From: Litoreibacter arenae DSM 19593
GTDB lineage: Bacteria > Pseudomonadota > Alphaproteobacteria > Rhodobacterales > Rhodobacteraceae
Assembly (NCBI RefSeq): GCF_000442275.2
Contig: NZ_KE557314.1
Span: forward strand, 651,085-715,084
Direction of reading: 5' to 3'
DNA: 64,000 bases
Both the position numbers and the translations under genes were made by a program. Of the stretch, positions 7,689 to 17,559 are shown one piece after another. The notes beneath the pieces were generated by a model. That model was not told where the DNA came from. It saw only the letters and a program-made list of their open reading frames with translations, and made no database searches. How positions within the stretch are numbered: position 1 is the first letter of the stretch; every line of letters starts with the position of its first letter.

Positions 7689-9338
7689 CTACGGCTGCCA
7701 GAACAACTCCTGCCCCTCCGGCCAATCCATATCCACATTGACGCGCACGGTTGTTTTCTCGCCGGGGCCGACTTCTAGGTTCCAGACGGACACGCCGCGT
7801 TTTTGCTCGAAGTCACGCTCGTCCGGCGACGGGCGGGCGGTGACGGAGATGCTGAGGTCCTCCTGCTCTGCATAGGGCAGCGCGAAGATGGTCTGGACCT
7901 GCTCTGACGTGGCCAGAAGGTTCTCCACCGAGAACTCCATCTGCTGCACGCGGGTGCTGCTGGAAGTCAGGAAACCACGGTCGCCCGTGTCGTTGTCCAA
8001 CAGCTTGTAGTCGAGGCGCAGGCCTTCGAGGGTGCCGAACGACACTTCCGCCTTGTCGCCTGCGGGGACCAGCGGCAGGGCGCTGCGCCCGACGAAAACG
8101 CCATCGCGGGATACCGACATCTGACCGGGCAGGAAGGGTTCCTGCGTGGAGTTGGTGAATTCTGCCATCAGGAACGCGGTTTTGTCGAAGCGAGGTGCTG
8201 CGCGGTTGAACTCGCGGGCGTCGAAGGTGAAATCGTCCAAAGCAAGGATCAACTCGCCACCGCCAGTGGCGAGACTGACTGGCTCGGGATATTCATAGGT
8301 GACAGACAGGCCATCTATAACGGCTTGGGCGCGAGGGGCAACGAGGACCGGTTCTGGTGCGCCCTCATCGGCACGGGCCAGATCGAGGCTGTACTCCGCT
8401 TGCGGTGCAGACCTCCTAACGGAGCCAAGGCCTGCCTTGCCCTTCGCCTGAATATAGGCCTGCGACGGGTATGGCTCCGTCGGATCGACCTGCGCAAACG
8501 GGTTGGCGGTGGACAGGATCAGATCGACGTCCGACCACAACTCCCCCGTGGATTGCTGCATGACCACCTTGCGTTCCATTGCAACGCTTGCGTCGTCACC
8601 TCGGGTCAGGTCGAGATCGTAGTCCGCCCGCCAGCCAGCGCTGTAGTTCAGGGTGTTTAGGGTCAATTCGACTGGGCCAGCAGCGGTGGTTTCGACCGAT
8701 AGAGCCAACATCGTCACATTGCCGCTGGGTGGCGACAGGCGGCGCAAGTCCTGCTCGGCCTGTGCAAGCACCTTTTTCGCCCCGTCGCGCGCCCTCTCGT
8801 CATCGCGCAGGGCGACGGAGGCGGCGTATTGTGCCTGCCATGACTTTTCCAATTCATCGGCAATCATGTCGCTGGCCGCACGCATCGCCTCGACATCAAC
8901 ACCGGTAAGCGACGCCCCCGTGAGCGTCCGCAGATAGGCGTTCTTGCTGTTCTGCGCCTCTACGGCTGCCTGCCCGCGCACCACGACATCTTCCAGCTCC
9001 TGCAATCTGTCTTTGGCGGCTTCGACCCGCTCCAACGCAGCGGTCTGGGCGGGGGAGTAGGCGGCTTCGGGATCGCTCAGGTAGCCGTTCAACACCTCCA
9101 TCGCCCCGATCACCACGCCATCGGGTGCAGTCACACGCGGGGGGCCGTCGTTCTGGTTGCCCGTATAGGGAATCAGGATGCGGTGTTGGCCTTGCGGCAA
9201 CTCCGCCGCAATCACGCGGGTCACAGTGGCGCCTTGCGGATAGACGGTGACGGAGGAGACGGGAGCCACCACCTGAAAGTCCTCAGCGTAAGCGGCTGAG
9301 GACAAAAGGGCGGCGGAAATGGCAAGGGGGCGGAGCAT
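7689..9338 (-). CDS. DUF4139 / MuiA-family exported protein
   Basis: A 549-residue protein with a signal peptide (MLRPLAISAALLSSAAYAED). The mature N-terminus (VTVYPQGATVTRVIAAELPQGQHRI) is the DUF4140 beta domain, a coiled-coil segment covers about residues 95-200, and the C-terminal half is the DUF4139 beta-rich domain (LTLNTLNYSAGWRADYDL, LWSDVDLILSTANP, closing VRVNVDMDWPEGQEL). The family is called mucoidy inhibitor A-like, but no biochemical role is established. It lies downstream of asd behind a strong terminator, so it probably has its own promoter in the 9339-9404 gap or depends on readthrough. Confidence 0.85.
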   Translation of the reverse strand: MLRPLAISAALLSSAAYAEDFQVVAPVSSVTVYPQGATVTRVIAAELPQGQHRILIPYTGNQNDGPPRVTAPDGVVIGAMEVLNGYLSDPEAAYSPAQTAALERVEAAKDRLQELEDVVVRGQAAVEAQNSKNAYLRTLTGASLTGVDVEAMRAASDMIADELEKSWQAQYAASVALRDDERARDGAKKVLAQAEQDLRRLSPPSGNVTMLALSVETTAAGPVELTLNTLNYSAGWRADYDLDLTRGDDASVAMERKVVMQQSTGELWSDVDLILSTANPFAQVDPTEPYPSQAYIQAKGKAGLGSVRRSAPQAEYSLDLARADEGAPEPVLVAPRAQAVIDGLSVTYEYPEPVSLATGGGELILALDDFTFDAREFNRAAPRFDKTAFLMAEFTNSTQEPFLPGQMSVSRDGVFVGRSALPLVPAGDKAEVSFGTLEGLRLDYKLLDNDTGDRGFLTSSSTRVQQMEFSVENLLATSEQVQTIFALPYAEQEDLSISVTARPSPDERDFEQKRGVSVWNLEVGPGEKTTVRVNVDMDWPEGQELFWQP

Positions 9339-9341
9339 AGC

Positions 9342-9373
9342 AAAAGGGCCTCAAATCAACTGATCTGAGGCCC
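9342..9373 (-). terminator. Intrinsic terminator of asd
   Basis: On the minus strand GGGCCTCAGATCA pairs with TGATTTGAGGCCC (one G-U pair) around a two-base loop, followed by TTTT at 9345-9342. It sits 31 bases after the asd stop and just before the DUF4139 start codon, so it should end asd transcription. Confidence 0.88.
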
Positions 9374-9404
9374 AATGTTTCGTGTCGTGGAAGGCTTTGC
9401 AAGC

Positions 9405-10427
9405 CTAGCCTTTTTTCAGCACCCGCTGGCCCAGCGTTTCAGCGATTTGCACTGCATTCAGGGCAGCGCCCTTGCGCAGGTTGTCGCTGACGCACCACAA
9501 ATTCAGGCCGTTATCAATCGTGCTGTCCTGACGAATACGCGAAATGAAGGTCGCGAAATCGCCGACACATTCGATTGGAGTGACGTAGCCGCCGTCCTCG
9601 CGCTTGTCGATGACCATGACACCCGGGGCCTCGCGCAGGATGTCGCGGGCCTCGTCCTCGTCCAGGTGGTCCTCGAACTCGATGTTGATCGCCTCGGAAT
9701 GGCCGACGAATACCGGCACCCGCACGCAGGTCGCGGTGACCTTGATGTCCTTGTCGATGATCTTCTTGGTCTCGACGACCATTTTCCATTCTTCCTTGGT
9801 GGAACCGTCTTCCATGAACACGTCGATATGCGGGATCACGTTAAACGCAATCTGCTTGGTGAACTTGTTGAATTCTTTGTTGTCTACCGGATTGTAGATC
9901 GACTTGGTCTGGTCCCACAGCTCGTCGATACCGTCCTTGCCCGCGCCGGACACCGACTGGTAGGTGGACACCACGACGCGCTTGATGCGGGCGCGGTCAT
10001 GCAGGGGCTTCAACGCCACAACCATCTGCGCGGTGGAGCAGTTGGGGTTGGCGATGATGTTCTTCTTGGAATAGTCCAACACGGCTTCGGGGTTCACTTC
10101 GGGAACCACCAGCGGCACGTCGGGGTCGTAGCGGTAGAGCGACGAGTTGTCGATCACCACGCAGCCAGCCTTGGCGGCCAGCGGCGCGTATTTCTTCGTA
10201 GCCTCGGAGCCGACCGCGAACAAAGCCATGTCCCAGCCGGTGAAATCGAAGGTGTCCAGATCCTTGGTCTTCAGGGTTTTGTCGCCGAAGGAAACTTCGG
10301 TGCCGATAGAACGGCGGGAGGCGAGAACCTCGATTGCATCCACTGGAAACTGGCGTTCATCCAGAATGTTCAGCATCTCGCGGCCCACATTGCCTGTGGC
10401 GCCTACGACGACGATTTTGTAACCCAT
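9405..10427 (-). CDS. asd: Aspartate-semialdehyde dehydrogenase
   Basis: A 340-residue NADPH enzyme reducing aspartyl phosphate to aspartate semialdehyde, feeding lysine/diaminopimelate, threonine and methionine synthesis. The N-terminal nucleotide motif is VVVGATGNVGREML, the catalytic cysteine lies in NPNCSTAQMV, and the family block VSTYQSVSGAGKDG follows. The start at 10427 has AAGGA upstream and removes a 46-residue non-family extension. The gene is divergent from the ABC exporter across about 150 bases that must hold both promoters. Confidence 0.96.
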   Translation of the reverse strand: MGYKIVVVGATGNVGREMLNILDERQFPVDAIEVLASRRSIGTEVSFGDKTLKTKDLDTFDFTGWDMALFAVGSEATKKYAPLAAKAGCVVIDNSSLYRYDPDVPLVVPEVNPEAVLDYSKKNIIANPNCSTAQMVVALKPLHDRARIKRVVVSTYQSVSGAGKDGIDELWDQTKSIYNPVDNKEFNKFTKQIAFNVIPHIDVFMEDGSTKEEWKMVVETKKIIDKDIKVTATCVRVPVFVGHSEAINIEFEDHLDEDEARDILREAPGVMVIDKREDGGYVTPIECVGDFATFISRIRQDSTIDNGLNLWCVSDNLRKGAALNAVQIAETLGQRVLKKG

Positions 10428-10579
10428 GATCCTTTTGATCCTTCTATGAGTCTTGGTTTCGGACGGGGCCTGATACTCTGTTGAGGCCCAAGGGGAAAGG
10501 GTCATGTTGCCCCAGCCTTGCCGCACCGCGCAAAACTGCGTTACACAGTGCGTTAACGTAGTCACGTGCGAGCCATTTC

Positions 10580-12463
10580 TTGAACACTCCCGCAGACCCT
10601 AATTTGGCCCAGTCGACCGAGACGGGGGGGAAGTTGTTTGCCCGCCTGTGGCGCGGCTATCTGCGCAAGCATTGGTTTCTTCTCGTCGTGGCCTTCCTGT
10701 TCATGGTGATCGAAGGCGGCACCTTGGGCGCGCTCAGCTACATGTTGCAGCCGATGTTCGACCTCGTCTTCGTCGAGGGCCGCGAAAGCGCGATTTGGTG
10801 GGTGGGTCTTGGCATCTTCGCGCTGTTCGTGATCCGCGGGATCACCGGCATTATTCACAAGAGCATCCTGACCGGCGTATCTTTCCGCGCCTCGACCGAG
10901 GTGCAGTTAGACCTGCTGCGCCACACGCTGACGCTGGACAACGCGTTTCATTCCCGCACCTCCCCCGGCTCGATGATCGAGCGGGTTCAGGGCGACGTTA
11001 CCGCAATTCAGAGCCTGTGGAACATGATCCTTGTCAGCGCCGGCCGCGACCTGATTGCGCTGGTCTCGCTGCTGGCCGTTGCCTTGTCGATCGACTGGAA
11101 ATGGACCTTGGTCGCCATCATCGGCGCCCCGATGCTGGTGGTTCCCAGCTTGCTGGTGCAGCGCTATGTGCGCCGCAAATCCAACTACCTGCGCGACATT
11201 GCTGGCAAACGCACGACACGGCTGGACGAGGTGTTCCACGGCATTACCCCTATCAAGCTGAACCGGATGGAAGTCTATCAAGCCGACAACTTCTCCGACC
11301 TTTCGGACACTTGGGTCAGGTCCACGATCAAAACCACAGTGGGGCAGGCAACGGTGCCCGCCTTGGTGGACTTTGCCGTGGGCTTCGGCTTCTTTTGCGT
11401 GCTGCTTTACGGCGGCCCGCAGATCATCGCGGGCGAGAAGACCATCGGCGAGTTCATGAGCTTCTTCACCGCGATGTCGCTGGCCTTCCAGCCCATGCGC
11501 CGCTTGGGCGGGGTTCTGGGTTACTGGGAAATGATGATCGCCAGCCTTAGCCGCATCTTTGGTTTGTTTGATGCCAAGCCCGCGGTGATCGACCGCGTGA
11601 GGCAAGACGTCACGCTGGACGGCTCTTCGATCACATTCGAAGACGTGGCGCTGTCCTACGGCGACAAAGCTGTGCTGAATGGCCTGAGTTTCAGCGCGAA
11701 TTCGGGGACGACCACGGCGCTTGTCGGTTCCTCCGGCGCGGGGAAAAGTACAGTGTTCAACGTGCTGACACGTCTGGTCGATCCCGCATCGGGCAAGATC
11801 ACCATTGGCGGCGTGGACGTCAAAGACATGCCGCTGCCGCAGTTGCGCAGCCTGTTTTCGGTCGTGTCCCAAGACGCCCTGCTATTCGACGAAACCCTGC
11901 GCGAAAACATTCTGCTGGGCCGTGACGATGTGGAAGACGCCCATCTGAAACAGGTGCTGGACGACGCCCATGTCAGCGACTTCCTGAAAGACCTGCCGGA
12001 CGGGTTGGACACCGCCGTCGGCCCGCGCGGCAGCAACCTGTCAGGCGGCCAACGCCAGCGCGTCGCCATCGCGCGGGCGCTTTTGCGTGACACGCCGATT
12101 TTGCTGCTGGATGAGGCCACCAGCGCCTTGGACGCGGAATCCGAAAAAGTCGTTCAGAAAGCGTTGGAGCGGCTGTCCAAGGGCCGCACGACTCTGGTGA
12201 TCGCCCACCGGCTTTCCACCGTGCGGGATGCGGATCAGATTTTGGTTCTGGATCACGGCGAATTGGCCGAAAGCGGCACTCATGATGACCTGATCGGCAA
12301 AGGCGGCATCTATGCCCGCCTGCATGATCTGCAATTCCAGACTGGCACCAAACCTTTTACCGGGGACGTGCCGATCCCGAGACAAAAAGGCCGCCTGCCG
12401 CGCCGCGATGTGAATCCTGTGCGTGCCTTCCTGAATCGTGTGTTTGATGGCGGCGCGGACTAG
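10580..12463 (+). CDS. MsbA-like ABC exporter (fused membrane and ATPase domains)
   Basis: A 627-residue half transporter. Residues about 20-320 form the six-helix exporter domain, about 345-580 the ATPase with Walker A GSSGAGKST, signature NLSGGQRQR, and Walker B ILLLDEATSALD. An extra tail of about 40 basic residues (DVPIPRQKGRLPRRDVN) follows the ATPase. Homology is to lipid A/lipid-flippase type exporters. The only in-frame start is TTG at 10580, with no clear ribosome site; upstream frames are closed by a stop at 10559. Convergent neighbours are two glycosyltransferases, which suggests export of a lipid-linked glycan, though substrate is inferred. Its TAG stop shares CTAG with the opposite gene. 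Confidence 0.87.
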   Translation: MNTPADPNLAQSTETGGKLFARLWRGYLRKHWFLLVVAFLFMVIEGGTLGALSYMLQPMFDLVFVEGRESAIWWVGLGIFALFVIRGITGIIHKSILTGVSFRASTEVQLDLLRHTLTLDNAFHSRTSPGSMIERVQGDVTAIQSLWNMILVSAGRDLIALVSLLAVALSIDWKWTLVAIIGAPMLVVPSLLVQRYVRRKSNYLRDIAGKRTTRLDEVFHGITPIKLNRMEVYQADNFSDLSDTWVRSTIKTTVGQATVPALVDFAVGFGFFCVLLYGGPQIIAGEKTIGEFMSFFTAMSLAFQPMRRLGGVLGYWEMMIASLSRIFGLFDAKPAVIDRVRQDVTLDGSSITFEDVALSYGDKAVLNGLSFSANSGTTTALVGSSGAGKSTVFNVLTRLVDPASGKITIGGVDVKDMPLPQLRSLFSVVSQDALLFDETLRENILLGRDDVEDAHLKQVLDDAHVSDFLKDLPDGLDTAVGPRGSNLSGGQRQRVAIARALLRDTPILLLDEATSALDAESEKVVQKALERLSKGRTTLVIAHRLSTVRDADQILVLDHGELAESGTHDDLIGKGGIYARLHDLQFQTGTKPFTGDVPIPRQKGRLPRRDVNPVRAFLNRVFDGGAD

Positions 12464-13179
12464 CCGCGTTGGGCCGAAAGCGTCCCTATCTTCCGACGAT
12501 AGATAAACCGCTGGACCTCTGCCCTTAGCTTCTGGACGAAACTACGCTTGCTCTGGATCGTCGTCGGGCTGGGCACATCTGTAACTCCAGACGGCACGAC
12601 ACAATGAGGTCGAATTCCGGTTTCCCAGAACATCTGCAAATACACGTCCACAGGGCGATCCATGGCTGTGCTGGTCTTTAGCAGCGCCGTGGCGGCCTCA
12701 AGACTTACCAATTGCGCGGAGGCGCGCAGCGGGACGGTTTGAGGACGGATCACCGCCACCGTGCCGGATTGCTCGACCACCTGAAACGGCGCTTTGACCT
12801 CACGCACCTGAAACTGGATGTAGGCGGCTTTTCCGACGCAAGCCTCTGCCAGCTTCAAAGCATCTGCAAATACGGGTCCGTCAATCAAGACGTCATCTTC
12901 AAATATCAGCGCCGAGGGCAAGCTATGCTCGACCATATGCCGCCACACGCTACGATGGCTTTCAAAACAGCCGATTTCACCCATGGACAGGGGGAAGGGA
13001 TAGGCCGGCTGGAAAAGCGGTTGATCGGCAATCAAAGCGTCCCGGGCGGCGGGGTCCATCGCAGCGCCGTCACAGGCGGGCCAGATGCGGGCCGGATAGG
13101 GGGATAGGTCCATCATCGCTTCGACATCCGGACGGCGCTCAGACGCACGTTCAAGATGGATGATGAAGGTCTGTGTCAT
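12460..13179 (-). CDS. Glycosyltransferase family 25 protein
   Basis: A 239-residue protein of the LPS-type GT25 family. Family features: TFIIHLERASERRP at the N-terminus, PFPLSMGEIGCFESHRSVW with the conserved ESH motif, and the acidic LIFEDDVLIDG motif. GT25 enzymes add galactose or glucose to lipooligosaccharide cores. The start at 13179 forms an ATGA overlap with the upstream GT4 gene. It is convergent with the ABC exporter with a four-base stop overlap. Likely role is lipopolysaccharide or surface glycan decoration. Confidence 0.88.
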   Translation of the reverse strand: MTQTFIIHLERASERRPDVEAMMDLSPYPARIWPACDGAAMDPAARDALIADQPLFQPAYPFPLSMGEIGCFESHRSVWRHMVEHSLPSALIFEDDVLIDGPVFADALKLAEACVGKAAYIQFQVREVKAPFQVVEQSGTVAVIRPQTVPLRASAQLVSLEAATALLKTSTAMDRPVDVYLQMFWETGIRPHCVVPSGVTDVPSPTTIQSKRSFVQKLRAEVQRFIYRRKIGTLSAQRG

Positions 13180-14237
13180 CGGTGTGCCGCCTCGCTCCAC
13201 AGCTGCTGGTAAACCGAGATGATCCCGTCAACCTCGGTCTGAATGCCGTAGCTGTTTCGTGCGACTTCTACGGCGCGGCGCGACATGGCGTCAAGCTGTC
13301 CATCCCCGGTGAGAAGGCTCTGTATCCGGGCTGCGGCACCTTCCACATCACCAAGCGGCACGACCTGCCCTGCCTCACCCTGCATAGAAAAAGCGCGGAA
13401 GTAGCCCGTATCGGTGGCAACAAACGGGACGCCGGACGCCATCGCTTCCAGCGGGGTCATGCCATACCCCTCGTAGCGCGGCAACGGCACCAATAAGCTG
13501 AGGCCACGCAGGAGGGCAGGCAGCTTTTCAGGCTCTATTTCACCGCAAAACAGGATTCTTTCCGCCAATCCCGCCCCAGCGACCCGTGTTTTGAGTTCAG
13601 ACAGAAACGCCTCATGGGAACCGCCAGCGCGACCGATTACAAGCGCCGTGGTAGCCGGGTGGTTGGGCAGCACACGGATCATGGCGTCCACAAATTGATC
13701 GGTGCCCTTCTCGGGTCTGATCCGCCCAACGGTCGCAATACCGCGTTTGCCCGGAAATCCTGTTGCCGCCCATGCGGCGGCGCGATCATCGGCGGGGTGA
13801 AACCTGTCGGTATCCACACCATGAGGAACAACGGCGCGGACATGCGGCACGTAGTCGGCGGCGGCATCCGTGGTGGCGATCACCGCATCCATGCGCGAGA
13901 TCAGCCAGCGCGGAAAGGCCGAGTGCCGGCGCTGCGCGGCAGAGGTGAACACAATGCGGATCGGCAAGCGAAGAACGTCACGCGCCCAGATCGCCGCCCG
14001 CATCTCCGGATTGCGGCGCACGTGCCAGATCGCAAACGGGTAGCCCTGCGGTGCGGTGCGCGACATGGCGCGAGCGGTCTTCAGGTCAATCGGGTCGGGA
14101 CAATCCGGCAAGGGATAGCCCACCAGCCGCAAGTCCATCTCTTTGGCTTGCGCCTTTACCACGCCAGCAGCCGTTGCCGAAACACCGGTAAAGTTCTTGT
14201 TGAAGTTGGTGACGAAAAGCGGCGGCGTCTGGGTCAT
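13176..14237 (-). CDS. GT4-family glycosyltransferase
   Basis: A 353-residue GT-B glycosyltransferase. The C-terminal half carries TVGRIRPEKGTDQFVDAMI and the donor-binding block PLPRYEGYGMTPLEAMASG with the E-x7-E pattern. The N-terminal half has the HVRRNPEMRAAIWA and AAADYVPHVRAVVPHGVDT blocks typical of GT4 enzymes. No signal peptide is seen, so it acts at the cytosolic face. Translationally coupled to the GT25 gene (ATGA) and downstream of tRNA-Pro on the same strand. Probably a lipopolysaccharide core enzyme; the sugar is unknown. Confidence 0.88.
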   Translation of the reverse strand: MTQTPPLFVTNFNKNFTGVSATAAGVVKAQAKEMDLRLVGYPLPDCPDPIDLKTARAMSRTAPQGYPFAIWHVRRNPEMRAAIWARDVLRLPIRIVFTSAAQRRHSAFPRWLISRMDAVIATTDAAADYVPHVRAVVPHGVDTDRFHPADDRAAAWAATGFPGKRGIATVGRIRPEKGTDQFVDAMIRVLPNHPATTALVIGRAGGSHEAFLSELKTRVAGAGLAERILFCGEIEPEKLPALLRGLSLLVPLPRYEGYGMTPLEAMASGVPFVATDTGYFRAFSMQGEAGQVVPLGDVEGAAARIQSLLTGDGQLDAMSRRAVEVARNSYGIQTEVDGIISVYQQLWSEAAHR

Positions 14238-14282
14238 GTGTTTTGACTACGTGAGGAACGCCAGACGCGCAAACTTTATGGC

Positions 14283-14359
14283 TGGTCGGGCTGAGAGGAT
14301 TCGAACCTCCGACCCCCTGCTCCCGAAGCAGGTGCGCTACCAGGCTGCGCCACAGCCCG
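14283..14359 (-). tRNA. tRNA-Pro(CGG)
   Basis: A 77-base cloverleaf on the minus strand: acceptor CGGGCTG/CAGCCCG, anticodon stem CCTGC/GCAGG around loop TTCGGGA giving anticodon CGG, T-arm GGTTCGAATCC, discriminator A and an encoded CCA. It lies between the GT4 gene and the EamA transporter. Confidence 0.97.
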
Positions 14360-14408
14360 ACCGTGGCAGGTCAATTACGCCCAACCGGATACCTTTGCAA
14401 GACCGCTA

Positions 14409-15356
14409 TTACTTCAGGTTTCGCGGCCAAAGCGAAAAGCTGACGCGTGGCGACGTGCCCACATCGGGGCGCGACCGTGTGCGCAAAACGGGCGTTCCAG
14501 AGGTGCTGAGGCGGCTTTCGCGGAACACGATATACATACCGCTGGCGATGATGATCCCCGAGCCGGCAAGCGTGCCCCAGTCCGGAAACTCGTTGAAGAA
14601 CAAAGCCCCGTATAGGGTCGCCCACAGTATCTGGCTGTATTGCATAGGCGCGACGATCACGGCCTCGCCTGAGTTGTAAGCGCCGATCAGGAAGCGTCCG
14701 GCAGTCCATGCAAAAACTGCGACGATGGCGATCAGGCCCAGATCTTCGATGGGCATTGGCACGTAAACGGTCGGCAGGAGTGCGCCCATAACCAGAAAAT
14801 TTGCCATCATCGGGTAGAGCATGATGACGACCGTGCGCTCCTCCCGCCCGATCTTGCGCACAATCACCGAGGCGAAGGCCCCGCCAACTGCACAGGCCAG
14901 CGCCGCGAGATGGCCAAGGCCCAGATCCGTTTGACCCGGGCGAAGCACGACAAGCACGCCACACAAACCTACCAGCACAGCGATCCAGCGGCGTAGTCTA
15001 ACTTCTTCCCCCAGTATCGGGATGGCGAGGATGGTTATCAGCAATGGCGAGGCGAAAATGATTGCGTAGACCTGCGCCAGAGGCAGCACGGAAAACGCAT
15101 AGAATGCCGAGACGCCCGTGATAACGGCGGCGACGGTTCGCGCGATCATCCAGTACGGGTGGCGCGGGATCAACGTTCCTTCGGTCTGGTCACGCAGCAA
15201 CCAGAGCGTCGCCAGCGGGAAGCTGAGAATAACCGAGAAAAACACGATCTGGATTGGCGAATACGTTCCGCCCAGAACCTTGATCACAATGTCATGGGTC
15301 GAGAAAATCCCGAACGCGGCAAGTGCCAGTAGCGCGCCTTTTGCGTTCGGGGTCAT
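14409..15356 (-). CDS. EamA/DMT-family permease
   Basis: A 315-residue inner-membrane protein with ten predicted hydrophobic helices in two EamA repeats. The first repeat runs from LLALAAFGIFSTHDIVIK to GVLVVLRPG, the second from LAALACAVGGAFASV to GSGIIIASGMYIVFR. Family members are metabolite exporters of the drug/metabolite transporter superfamily; the substrate cannot be read from sequence. The start lies ten bases after the leuB stop, so it is probably cotranscribed with leuB, which might hint at amino-acid export but is only inference. Confidence 0.88.
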   Translation of the reverse strand: MTPNAKGALLALAAFGIFSTHDIVIKVLGGTYSPIQIVFFSVILSFPLATLWLLRDQTEGTLIPRHPYWMIARTVAAVITGVSAFYAFSVLPLAQVYAIIFASPLLITILAIPILGEEVRLRRWIAVLVGLCGVLVVLRPGQTDLGLGHLAALACAVGGAFASVIVRKIGREERTVVIMLYPMMANFLVMGALLPTVYVPMPIEDLGLIAIVAVFAWTAGRFLIGAYNSGEAVIVAPMQYSQILWATLYGALFFNEFPDWGTLAGSGIIIASGMYIVFRESRLSTSGTPVLRTRSRPDVGTSPRVSFSLWPRNLK

Positions 15357-15366
15357 CTGCGATCTC

Positions 15367-16473
15367 CTACAGGCTGTCGTCCAAAGCGGCCAGAATGACG
15401 TCGCCCATTTCAGTGGTGGAAACCGGCGTTCCGCCTTCCGGGCCCATCAGGTCAGCAGTACGGACGCCGTCCGCCAGCACCTTCTCAACCGCCTTTTCAA
15501 GACGGGTTGCTTCGTCGCCTTGGTCAAAGGAATAGCGCAGCGCCATTGCGAAGCTCAGGATGCAGGCAATGGGGTTTGCCTTGCCTTGTCCGGTAATGTC
15601 AGGCGCAGAGCCATGGACCGGCTCGTATAGCGCCTTGGGGCGGCCGTTCTCAGCAGGCGCACCCAGCGAGGCGGAGGGCAGCATACCAAGCGAGCCGGTG
15701 AGCATCGCGGCGCAATCGGACAGCACGTCGCCGAACAGGTTGTCGGTGACGATCACGTCGAACTGCTTGGGCGCACGGACCAGCTGCATCGCGCCGTTGT
15801 CGGCATACATATGCGACAGCTCCACATCCGGATATTCCGCCTCGTGGATTTCGGTCACCACATCGCGCCACAGGATACCGGATTCCATGACGTTGGCCTT
15901 CTCCATGGAGCAGACCTTGTTGTTGCGCTTGCGGGCAAGCTCGAACGCCGACCGCGCGACGCGGGCGATCTCGGACTCGGTATAGCGTTGGGTGTTGATG
16001 CCCACGCGCTCGTTGCCTTCCTTGTGGATGCCGCGCGGCTCCCCGAAATAAACGCCCGAGGTCAGCTCGCGCACGATCATGATGTCGAGGCCGGACACCA
16101 CCTCTTTTTTCAGTGACGAGAAGTCGGCCAGAGCGTCGAAGCACTGCGCGGGACGCAGGTTGGAGAACAGGTCCATCTCCTTGCGCAGGCGCAGCAAACC
16201 GCGTTCCGGCTTCACCGAGAAATCCAGATCGTCGTATTTCGGGCCACCGACCGCACCCAGCAGAACGGCATCCACTTCCAACGCGCGGGCCATGGTTTCG
16301 TCCGCCAAGGGAACACCGTGCTTGTCATAGGCCGCGCCGCCGACCAAATCCGTCTCGACGTCGAATTTCAGATCCCGCTTTTCGCCAAACCAGTCGATGA
16401 TGCGCGTCACCTGCGCCATGACTTCGGGGCCGATGCCGTCGCCCGGCAGAATCAGGATGGATGGGTTGGACAT
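15367..16473 (-). CDS. leuB: 3-isopropylmalate dehydrogenase
   Basis: A 368-residue NAD enzyme oxidising and decarboxylating 3-isopropylmalate in leucine synthesis. Family motifs are [15 protein letters not shown] at the start, [15 protein letters not shown], the dehydrogenase signature around [19 protein letters not shown], and [16 protein letters not shown]. Length is normal for LeuB. It is separated from leuC-leuD by about 4.7 kb, with LysR and other genes between, and drives the EamA transporter gene ten bases downstream. Confidence 0.97.
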   Translation of the reverse strand: MSNPSILILPGDGIGPEVMAQVTRIIDWFGEKRDLKFDVETDLVGGAAYDKHGVPLADETMARALEVDAVLLGAVGGPKYDDLDFSVKPERGLLRLRKEMDLFSNLRPAQCFDALADFSSLKKEVVSGLDIMIVRELTSGVYFGEPRGIHKEGNERVGINTQRYTESEIARVARSAFELARKRNNKVCSMEKANVMESGILWRDVVTEIHEAEYPDVELSHMYADNGAMQLVRAPKQFDVIVTDNLFGDVLSDCAAMLTGSLGMLPSASLGAPAENGRPKALYEPVHGSAPDITGQGKANPIACILSFAMALRYSFDQGDEATRLEKAVEKVLADGVRTADLMGPEGGTPVSTTEMGDVILAALDDSL

Positions 16474-16546
16474 GGGTTACGCTCCGTCAAAAAAGGGGTC
16501 CAGAGCGGGGTATCGCGCGCGGCTTATGGGGTCAAGGTTGCAACGG

Positions 16547-17467
16547 TCAGTGCATGATCGGGATTGAGCTGTCCTGCGACAAGGACGGCGCCAGCCCCTC
16601 CTCCAACCCCTTCCACACGGCTGCCACACGGGGGGTATGCCGCAGCGCCTCGTGAGTTGTAAGCCATATCTCCAGACCGGGGACGGGAAAATCCGGCAGG
16701 ACGGATTCGACTTCGGGGAACCTGTCAGTCAGAGTGCAGGCCATTATCCCGATGCCGGCGCCCGCCCGGATCATCTCGCAATGGATGTTCTGCGCGTCGC
16801 AGCGAAAGGCAAAGTCATCGCGCGACAACTGCCAGCCCAGCTTGGCCGCGCCGCGAATGAACCGCTCCGAACGGTCATAGCCCAAAAGGTCATGGCTCAT
16901 TAACTCATTGATGCTGGACGGTCTGCCGCGTCGTTCCAGATAACTCCGCGCCGCGAAGAAGCCCAGTTTCATGACACCGATCTTCTTTGTGATAACCTCC
17001 AGCTGCGTTGGCCGATACATGCGCACGGCGATGTCTGCCTCCCGAAACAAAAGGTTCTCGCTGAGGTCGGTCGGGTTCAGTTCAATGTGGATGTCGGGGT
17101 GCTGCATTCGCAACTGAGCCAGCACAGGGGGCAATGAATACATCGCCGTGAACTCGCTGGCAGTGATGCGGACGGTGCCACTGAGGGAATTGTCATGCCC
17201 CGCCGCAACGGTCGCCAAGCCGGAGGCCGCGTTTGCCATCGCGGTGGCGTGCGGCAGTAAGGCTTCCCCCTCGGCTGTCAGGCTCAGGCCTTTGGGTTGG
17301 CGGAAGAACAGCGCGATGCCAAGTTGCTCCTCCATCGCCTTTACTTGGCGACCCAAGGTTGGCTGGCTGACACCAAGCGCGCGGGCGGCACCGGACAGAG
17401 ATCCCTCAGCCGAGACCGCCAGAAAGGCCTGTATCAGGGTCCAGTCGAGTCTGTTGATACGCTCCAT
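16547..17467 (-). CDS. LysR-family transcription regulator
   Basis: A 306-residue regulator: residues 1-65 form the winged helix-turn-helix (LIQAFLAVSAEGSLSGAARA, SQPTLGRQVKAMEE) and the rest a periplasmic-binding-like effector domain (VRITASEFTAMYSLP, ADIAVRMYRPTQ). It is divergent from the NAD-dependent epimerase-like gene across about 90 bases containing a dyad, the classical arrangement for control of the divergent gene plus autoregulation. The effector is unknown. Confidence 0.92.
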   Translation of the reverse strand: MERINRLDWTLIQAFLAVSAEGSLSGAARALGVSQPTLGRQVKAMEEQLGIALFFRQPKGLSLTAEGEALLPHATAMANAASGLATVAAGHDNSLSGTVRITASEFTAMYSLPPVLAQLRMQHPDIHIELNPTDLSENLLFREADIAVRMYRPTQLEVITKKIGVMKLGFFAARSYLERRGRPSSINELMSHDLLGYDRSERFIRGAAKLGWQLSRDDFAFRCDAQNIHCEMIRAGAGIGIMACTLTDRFPEVESVLPDFPVPGLEIWLTTHEALRHTPRVAAVWKGLEEGLAPSLSQDSSIPIMH

Positions 17468-17522
17468 TCAATAATGAATAGCAGACATCCGAATTTAGAC
17501 AATTCCATTTCATTTATGAATG
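17465..17522. promoter_or_regulatory. Divergent promoter with putative LysR operator
   Basis: Short dyads lie between the LysR gene and the divergent epimerase: ATTCA-N4-TGAAT at 17466-17479, which overlaps the LysR start codon, and CATT-N4-AATG at 17511-17522. Both share the half site TGAAT. Spacing is compatible with a LysR recognition and activation site, but there is no experimental support. Confidence 0.45.
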
Positions 17523-17559
17523 CGTGACCTTAAGGAAACTCAGTTCAGGAGGCTGCCTC

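Noticed and set aside
14409-16473. Leucine exporter role for the EamA gene from its leuB linkage
   Set aside because: Only a ten-base spacing supports it; the permease family has very broad substrates.
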